This document shows, one piece after another, positions 15,992 through 22,108 of a stretch of 33,934 bases of DNA. Made by a program: the position numbers and the translations under genes. A model generated the notes under the pieces. It saw only the letters and a list, made by a program, of their open reading frames with translations. It did no database searches and was not told the origin of the DNA. The DNA lies in the NCBI GenBank assembly GCA_016522385.1, contig JAEKFU010000002.1:1-33934 (forward strand), given 5' to 3'. The stretch is from Pseudomonadota bacterium (GTDB lineage Bacteria; Pseudomonadota; Alphaproteobacteria; Rhizobiales; Aestuariivirgaceae). The stretch's first letter is position 1, and each line of letters begins with the position of its first letter.

Positions 15992-16729
15992 ATGGACGTC
16001 GTTGATCTCAAGGAATTCTACGCTAGCCCGCTCGGTCAAACCGCCCGGCGGTTGATCAACCATCGCATTCTGATGCGATGGAAAGATTTGGGCGGCACGA
16101 CAATACTCGGCCTCGGCCACGCCGTTCCTTATCTCGAGGCGTGGCGCGATACAGCTGATTGCATCATTGGTTTCATGCCGGCGCGCCAGGGCGTGATGCA
16201 TTGGCCCGCCGGCAAGCCATCTGCGACCGCACTGGTTGATGAAGCCGAACTTCCGATCGCCGACGGCGTAGTGGATCTGGCGGTGGTCGTGCACGGACTC
16301 GAACTGACCGATCATTTGCCGGACATGTTGCGCGACTTGTGGCGGGTGCTCAGCCCGCAGGGCAGGGCACTGTTTGTCGTGCCGAACCGACGAGGCATGT
16401 GGGCAAGGTTTGATTCAACCCCGTTCGGACACGGTCGGCCGTTCTCGCGTCAGCAGCTTGCGCAAATTTTGCGCGATGCTCAGTTTGCGCCATCCGCCTG
16501 GGCACACGCATTGTTTGCGCCACCGTTAAGACGTAGCTTCATTCGCCGCTCGGCACCCGCTTGGGAACGGGCCGGTCTGTGGCTGTCGCCGGCATTCTCC
16601 GGTGTCATCATCGTGGAGGCGATCAAGCAGGTTTATGCCGTATCGCCAAGCAGGCGCTCCCGTGCACTAGTTACTAATCTCAAACCGCGCATCTTGCCGG
16701 TACCAGCATTCGAGTCGCACGAGGAGTAG
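15992..16729 (+). CDS. Class I SAM-dependent methyltransferase domain protein
   Basis: Protein of about 245 residues with a Rossmann methyltransferase-like region. The first segment, DVVDLKEFYASPLGQTARRLI, is characteristic of a protein encoded beside gloB in many alphaproteobacteria. The expected SAM-binding glycine motif appears only as ILGLGHAVPYL; LPIADGVVDLAVVVHGLEL matches the motif around the end of strand 4, and LRDLWRVLSPQGRALFVVPNRRGMW matches the typical post-I motif region. The C-terminal Arg/Pro-rich tail is family-typical. Substrate unknown; the conserved link to gloB is known but unexplained. The ATG at 15992-15994 is preferred; GTG at 15977 would add five residues. Neither has a clear Shine-Dalgarno. 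Confidence 0.88.
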   Translation: MDVVDLKEFYASPLGQTARRLINHRILMRWKDLGGTTILGLGHAVPYLEAWRDTADCIIGFMPARQGVMHWPAGKPSATALVDEAELPIADGVVDLAVVVHGLELTDHLPDMLRDLWRVLSPQGRALFVVPNRRGMWARFDSTPFGHGRPFSRQQLAQILRDAQFAPSAWAHALFAPPLRRSFIRRSAPAWERAGLWLSPAFSGVIIVEAIKQVYAVSPSRRSRALVTNLKPRILPVPAFESHEE

Positions 16730-16848
16730 ATCGACACAGATATTCAGGCCCTAGGGTGTGGCAACAACTACAGGCATGAGTTTGATTTTCTCTGACAGTC
16801 TCAATATGACTACACCGGCAACCAATATCGACCGACAAGGATCGAACA

Positions 16849-17649
16849 ATGGATGGGCAGTCGCCATCACCAGTCACTCTGGACCAGGTGCGTCAAAAGA
16901 TCGACGAGATCGACGCTGCCTTGCTCGGCCTACTACGTGATCGCTTTGCAGCCAGCGTCACCATCAAGGAGTTAAAGGCAGCCAGCGGTCAGACTGCATC
17001 ATCACCGATGCGTCCGGCCCGCGAGGCTATTGTCCTGCGGCGGCTGATTGCAGCCTGCAGCGACCCGTTGCCGGTTGCGTTAATGCTGCGGCTGTGGCGG
17101 GAAATCATCTCTGGCTCGACACTCATCCAGGCGGACGCGACGGTCCATTGCTCAAAGGCAACGCTGGCCGCACAAAATCTGCGCGACCTGATAAAGAGCC
17201 ATTTTTGTCAAATCCCGATTATCGAGCACAACACCGATGAAGAAGCGCTGTCAGCTGCCGCAGGCATACAGGCGACCGTCGCAATATTGGCGCCCGGCGG
17301 CGCATGGTCAGAGGCCATAGACGCTGATAACGGACCCAACCTCAGCGTGATTGGGGCATTGCCGTTTTTTGGTGACAACGGTCGGCCCGATTTACTGATC
17401 TGCGGACTGGGATTTGATGAGCCGACCGGGCAGGATGAAACTCTGCTTTTGTCGACCGGCCACTTACCCCGCGACTTCACGCCGGCGCCGCTTTGGGAAC
17501 TCGAGGCAACGTCAGGTGAATGGCTTACCAGCCTGCCCGGCTTCCTGTCCGCATCGGAAACGCCGCTGGTCGGTTTGCGCCAGGGCAATGACGCACTTGC
17601 ATTGCGCGTGCTGGGCCGCTATCCGAGCCCGATCAAGATTGACATGTGA
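16849..17649 (+). CDS. Chorismate mutase with extra C-terminal domain
   Basis: The first 95 residues form an AroQ-type chorismate mutase domain converting chorismate to prephenate: LDQVRQKIDEIDAALLGLLRDR, then the Lys of TIKELK, RPAREAIVLRRL and LMLRLWREIISGS. Residues 100-266 are a second alpha/beta domain that recalls a degenerate prephenate dehydratase, for example NTDEEALSAAAGIQATVAILAPGG, but the TRF motif of that enzyme is not visible. It may be structural or regulatory. The ATG at 16849 has AAGGA seven to eight bases upstream. The stop overlaps the GTG start of hisC by four bases, so translation is coupled, and tyrosine/phenylalanine synthesis is the evident pathway. I do not assign dehydratase activity. 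Confidence 0.9.
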   Translation: MDGQSPSPVTLDQVRQKIDEIDAALLGLLRDRFAASVTIKELKAASGQTASSPMRPAREAIVLRRLIAACSDPLPVALMLRLWREIISGSTLIQADATVHCSKATLAAQNLRDLIKSHFCQIPIIEHNTDEEALSAAAGIQATVAILAPGGAWSEAIDADNGPNLSVIGALPFFGDNGRPDLLICGLGFDEPTGQDETLLLSTGHLPRDFTPAPLWELEATSGEWLTSLPGFLSASETPLVGLRQGNDALALRVLGRYPSPIKIDM

Positions 17650-18758
17650 GTGAGCTGATGTTGACTGGTCCGGTACCGCAACCCGGTATTCTTGACATTG
17701 CGCCCTACGTCCCGGGAAAGAGTTCGGTCGAAGGCGCCGCTAGGGTGCACAAACTGTCGTCAAATGAATCGCCGCTCGGACCAAGCCCAGCCGCCGCTGC
17801 GGCTCACCGGTCACTCGCCGATCAATTGCACCTGTATCCCGATGGCAGCGCGGTTGGGCTGAGACTAGCGCTTGCCGCGCGCTACGGCTTGAACGCCGCC
17901 AATATCGTGTGCGGCGCCGGGTCCGACGAACTGCTCTCCCTGTTGGCACGGGCCTATCTTGGCCCGGGTGATGAGGCGATCTACTCGCAATTTGGTTTCC
18001 TCCTATACCCGATCGCCATCAAGACGAGCAGTGCAAAGCCGGTTGTTGCACCGGAGATCGAACACACGGCGAATGTCGACGAAATCATCAAATGCGTGAG
18101 CAAGCGCACTCGCATGGTGTTTCTGGCTAACCCCAATAACCCGACGGGCACCTATATGGCGATCGACGAGGTGCGCCGCTTGCATGCTGCGTTGCCTGAA
18201 GAGTGTCTTCTGGTGCTTGATGCAGCCTATGCCGAATATGTCCGCCGCAACGATTATGAAGCGGGAATTGAACTGGTGGCAACGACGCCGAATGTCGTTA
18301 TGACCAGGACCTTCTCCAAAGCCTATGGGCTCGCGGGTCTCCGACTGGGTTGGGCTTACTGCCCACCGGCGGTCGCCGACACGCTCAATCGAATCCGCGG
18401 CCCGTTCAATGTCTCGCTGCCGGCAATTGCAGCTGGTATTGCAGCGGTTGAAGACACCGACCATCTACAGGATGCCATTACCCATAACGATACCTGGCTA
18501 CCCTGGTTGGAGTGCGAGTTGACAGCGCTAGGCTTGGACGTGACGCCCAGCGTCGGCAATTTTCTACTGGTTCACTTTGGAAACGAGCCAGGATGCACCG
18601 CGTACGATGCTGACGCGTTCTTGAGCGCACGGGGTTTGATTTTGCGCCGCCTCGACGCCTACGGCCTACCTGACGCATTGCGGTTGTCGATCGGTGCTGA
18701 GGAAGCGAACAAAGCCGTCTTAGCTGCGCTCAAGGAATTTCTGCAGAAGGCAGCCTGA
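17646..18758 (+). CDS. hisC: Histidinol-phosphate / aromatic aminotransferase HisC
   Basis: PLP-dependent fold-type I aminotransferase that transaminates histidinol-phosphate; in this operon it probably also converts prephenate or hydroxyphenylpyruvate. The 370-residue protein shows NPNNPTGTY near 159-167, DAAYAEY near 195-201, and the PLP-binding Lys 225 in TFSKAYGLAGLRLGW. The N-terminus KLSSNESPLGPSP is typical of HisC. The GTG start at 17646 overlaps the chorismate mutase stop by four bases; an ATG at 17658 is an alternative. tyrA/tyrC follows after four bases. In rhizobial-type genomes a hisC copy in this setting is common beside a separate his-operon copy, so an aromatic role is likely (inference). 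Confidence 0.94.
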   Translation: MSELMLTGPVPQPGILDIAPYVPGKSSVEGAARVHKLSSNESPLGPSPAAAAAHRSLADQLHLYPDGSAVGLRLALAARYGLNAANIVCGAGSDELLSLLARAYLGPGDEAIYSQFGFLLYPIAIKTSSAKPVVAPEIEHTANVDEIIKCVSKRTRMVFLANPNNPTGTYMAIDEVRRLHAALPEECLLVLDAAYAEYVRRNDYEAGIELVATTPNVVMTRTFSKAYGLAGLRLGWAYCPPAVADTLNRIRGPFNVSLPAIAAGIAAVEDTDHLQDAITHNDTWLPWLECELTALGLDVTPSVGNFLLVHFGNEPGCTAYDADAFLSARGLILRRLDAYGLPDALRLSIGAEEANKAVLAALKEFLQKAA

Positions 18759-18762
18759 CCTT

Positions 18763-19692
18763 ATGACAAAACCCATGTTTGAACGGGTGGCCTTGCTCGG
18801 CCTCGGATTGATCGGTTCATCGCTTGCCCATGCGATGCGCAAGCACGATCTGGCCGGTCATATCAAAGGTCATGCCCGCAGTGCTGCGACGAGGATTGAG
18901 GTTGAAAGGCTCGGCTTTGCCGACAGTGTCCACGAGGATCCGGCAGAAGCCGTAGAGAATGCCGACCTGGTTATTCTTTGCGTACCGGTCGGTGCGTGTG
19001 GAGCCGTCGCCAGGTCGATTGCCGGGGGCCTCAAGCCGTCAGCGATTCTGACGGACGTTGGTTCGGTGAAGGCCAGTGTGGTGCGTGATGTATCGCCCCA
19101 TGTACCGGACGGCGTGCATTTCATTCCAGGTCACCCGATTGCCGGCACGGAGCAATCCGGTCCCAATGCCGGATTCGCCGAACTCTTCGTTAATCGTTGG
19201 TGCATATTGACGCCACTGCCAGACACTGATGCTGGCGCCATCAAGGCGCTAACGGCATTCTGGCGGGCCTGCGGTTCTGAAGTCGATCAAATGTCAATAG
19301 AACACCATGACATGGTGCTTGGCATCACCAGCCATTTGCCGCACCTGATCGCCTATAGCATCGTCTCAACAGCCGCTGACCTTGAGGATGTCACCAAATC
19401 CGAGGTGATCAAGTATTCCGCTGCGGGATTTCGAGATTTCACCCGCATCGCCGCGTCCGACCCGATCATGTGGCGCGATGTTTTCTTGACCAACAGGGAC
19501 GCGGTGCTTGAACTCCTGTCGCGATTTTCCGAAGATCTGTCGGCTCTGCAAAAAGCCATCCGTTGGGGTGATGGCGACCATCTAATTGAACTGTTCACCC
19601 GGTCGCGGGAAATTCGCCGTGGCATCATCGCTGCCGGTCAGGATACCGCGGCGCCTGACTTTGGCCGCCTGCCGTCAACGTCCTCAGAATAG
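18763..19692 (+). CDS. tyrC: Prephenate/arogenate dehydrogenase family protein
   Basis: NAD(P)-dependent enzyme that oxidatively decarboxylates prephenate or arogenate in tyrosine synthesis. The product is 309 residues. A Rossmann domain starts at VALLGLGLIGSSLA (about residues 8-21). It is followed by ILCVPVG, ILTDVGSVKASV and FIPGHPIAGTEQSGP, a family hallmark. The helical domain carries EHHDMVLGITSHLPHLIAYSI with the catalytic His region, and FRDFTRIAASDPIMWRDVFLTN. All key motifs are intact. The name tyrC reflects the hisC-tyrC arrangement; tyrA is equally acceptable, because substrate preference cannot be read here. The ATG at 18763 follows hisC by four bases; a second ATG lies at 18775. 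Its stop overlaps the end of the converging DUF2125 gene by nine bases. Confidence 0.95.
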   Translation: MTKPMFERVALLGLGLIGSSLAHAMRKHDLAGHIKGHARSAATRIEVERLGFADSVHEDPAEAVENADLVILCVPVGACGAVARSIAGGLKPSAILTDVGSVKASVVRDVSPHVPDGVHFIPGHPIAGTEQSGPNAGFAELFVNRWCILTPLPDTDAGAIKALTAFWRACGSEVDQMSIEHHDMVLGITSHLPHLIAYSIVSTAADLEDVTKSEVIKYSAAGFRDFTRIAASDPIMWRDVFLTNRDAVLELLSRFSEDLSALQKAIRWGDGDHLIELFTRSREIRRGIIAAGQDTAAPDFGRLPSTSSE

Positions 19693-20709
19693 CACGGGAT
19701 GCCGGCCGAGCTTAAGCGGCCCCCAAAACAGTTCACCGTTCTTCATTCGCAAATCCGCCGCGACACCATTGCCTCGGTCGAACAGGCCTAGAAGGGTCTG
19801 CGCCGCTCTTGCCTTCGACGCCGTGAGAACCTCTTGGGCCTGAAGCCTTGTCAGCAGCGCATCAAGTCTGTTTACCCGAGTCTTCAACGAACCCTCAAGA
19901 TAGCCGCTTGCTTTGATTTTGATCTCCCCTTTCGCTGCCAGTTGCGTATCGCCATAGGTTGCCACAAATTCTTCGACATTGAACTGTGTTGCAAGTTCCG
20001 CAGCCGCCTTCATCCATTCGTTGACATTACGGGTCGACTTTCTTGGCACGTTGTCGGCCGCCATTGTTCCTGCCACGGCATCAAGATAGAGGTCATCTTG
20101 TGCATCGGTCCGGATGGCCACGCCGGTAAGGTCAATTGTTAGATTAATCTTGTGTTGTTCACCACGCTCAAACCGGCTCCGAAGACGCGCCGTGTGCAGC
20201 CGAGCGTGCTCAAGGCCGGCTTGTTGAACGACAATTCGCGACAGAACCGCTTCGGCACGCAGCGATGTGGCCGATTCCATAACGATGTCGACCCTAGCGT
20301 CCGGCTGGACGATCTCGATTGGCGCCGCCAGCTTGTCATTGTCAACGATGATCGGGCCTTCGAGTTCGACCACAATTGTCCTGAGAAAGGGTGCCCGCAC
20401 GGACGCAGTCAACTGTTTCGGGGTTACCTTTGTCCGTCCGCGGCTTAGATGCAGAACCGGGCCGGAACAGTCAAGCTGAATTCGGAACGGATACCCGCTC
20501 CAGGTCTCATCCAGGCATGTTAGCGCCGGCTTTTCTGCACGGAGCTCTTGCTGGTCCTTGAATGCGCTACGTGCTTTTCCGACCGACCAGTACCAGCCAG
20601 CCGAAAGCGCGGCAAATAGCGCCAGCACCGTAAGCGCCGGCCAGATCGACTTCCACGGGATGGGCATTGCGGATGCAGGCCTGTTGTTGCTATCTGCGGC
20701 ACGCGACAT
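19684..20709 (-). CDS. DUF2125 domain-containing membrane-anchored protein
   Basis: Protein of 341 residues with one N-terminal membrane segment (about 18-40, IWPALTVLALFAALSAGWYW) and a long periplasmic part. The DUF2125 pattern is visible in LTCLDETWSGYPFRIQLDCS, followed by repeated beta-strand-like stretches (LTASVRAPFLRTIVVELEGP and others) and a C-terminal GNGVAADLRMKNGELFWGPLKLG. The fold looks like an extended beta-taco or groove domain reminiscent of AsmA-like envelope proteins, but that is only an impression. The function of the family is unknown. It lies convergently after tyrC and divergent from the ChaC-like gene, a neighbourhood conserved in Hyphomicrobiales. The ATG at 20707-20709 is close to the ChaC start, so their promoters must overlap. 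Confidence 0.9.
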   Translation of the reverse strand: MSRAADSNNRPASAMPIPWKSIWPALTVLALFAALSAGWYWSVGKARSAFKDQQELRAEKPALTCLDETWSGYPFRIQLDCSGPVLHLSRGRTKVTPKQLTASVRAPFLRTIVVELEGPIIVDNDKLAAPIEIVQPDARVDIVMESATSLRAEAVLSRIVVQQAGLEHARLHTARLRSRFERGEQHKINLTIDLTGVAIRTDAQDDLYLDAVAGTMAADNVPRKSTRNVNEWMKAAAELATQFNVEEFVATYGDTQLAAKGEIKIKASGYLEGSLKTRVNRLDALLTRLQAQEVLTASKARAAQTLLGLFDRGNGVAADLRMKNGELFWGPLKLGRHPVLF

Positions 20710-20735
20710 TGCGACCGCAAGCGGAATGAGGTGAC

Positions 20736-21260
20736 ATGGTGCAGGAGTTTTGGGTTTTTGGCTACGGCTCTTTGATGTGGCGCCCCGGCTTCGATTATAT
20801 TGAACGCGAGCAAGCGTTACTGCGCGGCATGCACCGGGGATTGTGTATCTACTCGCACGTTTACCGTGGTACGCCGGATCGGCCAGGCCTGGTGATGGGG
20901 CTCGATCGTGGCGGCGCGTGCCGCGGCATCGCTTTTCGCGTTGAGCCCGACCGCTGGCCTGACACCGTTAGGTATCTGCGTGCCCGCGAGCAGGTCACGA
21001 TGGTCTACCTTGAAAAAACCGTCAAAGTGGCTTTGATGACGCAGCCTTGCCGCCGGGTTTCGGCGCTGACGTACATCGTCGACCGCACCCATCCACAATA
21101 TGCCGGCAAGCTCAGTCTTGAGGATCAAATCGCCTTGATTCGCCAGGGACATGGTCAAGCGGGACCGTGCCACGAATATGTCATCTCGATTAATGAGCAC
21201 ATTCGTGACATGGGCATGCGCGACGGCACAATGGAATACCTGTGCGCCGAGCTGCCGTAA
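20736..21260 (+). CDS. Gamma-glutamylcyclotransferase, ChaC family
   Basis: ChaC-type enzymes cleave the gamma-glutamyl bond of glutathione to give 5-oxoproline and Cys-Gly in the cytoplasm. The 174-residue product has the substrate-binding loop FGYGSLMWRPG at about residues 7-17, then YSHVYRGTPDRPGLVMGLD and a YLRAREQV segment that probably contains the catalytic Glu. Length and motif order match the family. The start ATG at 20736 is preceded by GAGGTG at short spacing. Known family activity is glutathione degradation; the actual substrate here is inferred. A long palindrome lies directly after the stop codon. Confidence 0.94.
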   Translation: MVQEFWVFGYGSLMWRPGFDYIEREQALLRGMHRGLCIYSHVYRGTPDRPGLVMGLDRGGACRGIAFRVEPDRWPDTVRYLRAREQVTMVYLEKTVKVALMTQPCRRVSALTYIVDRTHPQYAGKLSLEDQIALIRQGHGQAGPCHEYVISINEHIRDMGMRDGTMEYLCAELP

Positions 21261-21261
21261 T

Positions 21262-21311
21262 CTAGAGCGTGTCTTTCTCATATGGAACCGTTTGAGAAAG
21301 ACACGCTCTAG
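21262..21311. repeat. 50-base palindrome with 19-bp arms and CTAG ends
   Basis: Perfect 19-base arms: CTAGAGCGTGTCTTTCTCA at 21262-21280 and its reverse complement at 21293-21311, around a 12-base loop. It lies one base after the ChaC-like stop and 15 bases from the stop of the converging unknown gene, so it could terminate both transcripts. There is no T-run. Both ends are CTAG, as in the MITE-like element nearby. From memory, similar AGAGCGT...ACGCTCT palindromes are dispersed in Hyphomicrobiales genomes. Confidence 0.75.
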
Positions 21312-21326
21312 GCGTATGCCCTAAGA

Positions 21327-21776
21327 TCAGGTCGTCAGTGCCGGCGCGGCGCAATGCAAATCGTTGTCGGTCAGCAAACTGAGCTGCAATTCGGTAACGC
21401 TGTGAATTTCAACCGATTGACGCGACCTGGCATCGGCAACCAAGCCGGCGCGCAAGTCATCGCAAATACGACCAGCTTCCAAATGGTTTTCCGCCAGCAA
21501 ATGAACATGGACTTCATCCACCACGGATCGTGCGGAAAACCTGCCTTTGAGATGGCACAAGGGTTGCGAAAGGTCGACGGCCACAGGAACGAACTGGCAA
21601 TCTGAAATTCGGCGCACCGAAAGATAGACCGCATCGGGCAATACCGGACAGTGCCGTGCCGGGTAGACGCTGTGGATGTAGCGGCGGCCTGACGCGCCAT
21701 ACCAGTACCAGAACCGGTCAGTCAATTCAGGGTCACTGTTGATGAATGCGGGGCGGGGCTGAAAAGAAGTTTGCAT
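21327..21776 (-). CDS. Unrecognised protein under a predicted LexA-type promoter
   Basis: Product of 149 residues that I do not recognise. The N-terminal part, RFWYWYGASGRRYIHSVYP, is rich in aromatic residues and looks conserved. A His-rich segment VDEVHVHLLAENHLEAG lies in the middle. The C-terminal end looks helical then polar. It has no signal peptide, membrane segment or obvious metal cluster, only scattered Cys. Codon choice and composition look like real coding rather than a shadow, and no other frame here is better. The ATG at 21774-21776 has no Shine-Dalgarno, because the promoter with a GTTC-N7-GTTC box sits immediately upstream, giving an apparently leaderless mRNA. An SOS-related function is inferred from that box alone. 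Confidence 0.75.
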   Translation of the reverse strand: MQTSFQPRPAFINSDPELTDRFWYWYGASGRRYIHSVYPARHCPVLPDAVYLSVRRISDCQFVPVAVDLSQPLCHLKGRFSARSVVDEVHVHLLAENHLEAGRICDDLRAGLVADARSRQSVEIHSVTELQLSLLTDNDLHCAAPALTT

Positions 21777-21812
21777 TGGAACAAAAGTAGAACATTCTTG
21801 TGCGCCTGTCAA
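21777..21812 (-). promoter_or_regulatory. Predicted LexA-repressed leaderless promoter
   Basis: On the minus strand TTGACA (21807-21812) is followed by a 17-base spacer and TACTTT (21784-21789). The transcription start expected about seven bases further on falls at the ATG (21776). The box GTTC-TACTTTT-GTTC (21779-21793) overlaps the -10. GTTC-N7-GTTC is the LexA operator described for Rhizobium, Rhodobacter and other alphaproteobacteria. The placement would block initiation. Strong by inspection, untested. Confidence 0.65.
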
Positions 21813-21828
21813 TCAAAAGAATAGGTGC

Positions 21829-22099
21829 CTAGGGTCAGGACTCATTGATTTCATCCATTCTGCGCGAGCAGATTTGCCTGCTGAGCAGGCAGGCAGGCGC
21901 AGGAAACCCGGCCGGTTTTCAAGCCTGTCTTACGCACGCAGGAGGCAAATCTGCCGCGCCCACAGGGTTTGGCCCTGAGGGCCGCCTGCAGGCAAACAAT
22001 GCTCGATAAGGCAGAAAGCCTTATCTTGCGCTTGTTTCCCAGCATTCGAGCCCTCACGGCCAAACAGAATTGCATGAAATTAATGAGTCCTGACCCTAG
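21829..22099. mobile_element. MITE-like non-coding element with 26-bp inverted ends
   Basis: The 271-base element has terminal inverted repeats of 26 bases with one mismatch (21829-21854 and 22074-22099), both beginning CTAGGGTCAGGACTCATT. The similarity continues inward (ATTCTG) after a one-base indel. Inside are an 11-base inverted repeat (GCAGATTTGCC at 21868-21878, complement at 21944-21954) and a perfect hairpin GATAAGGC-AGAAA-GCCTTATC at 22005-22025. No open frame of note is present, so it is non-autonomous. Flanks are TGC on both sides, or CTAG itself may be the duplicated target as in IS5-type elements. It lies nine bases past the nrdJ stop and about 17 bases upstream of the predicted LexA promoter. 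Confidence 0.75.
22005..22025. repeat. Perfect hairpin inside the MITE-like element
   Basis: GATAAGGC and GCCTTATC, 8-bp arms around AGAAA. Part of the internal fold of the element, and it could also act on nrdJ mRNA read from the minus strand. Confidence 0.6.
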
Positions 22100-22108
22100 T
22101 GCGGCCTG

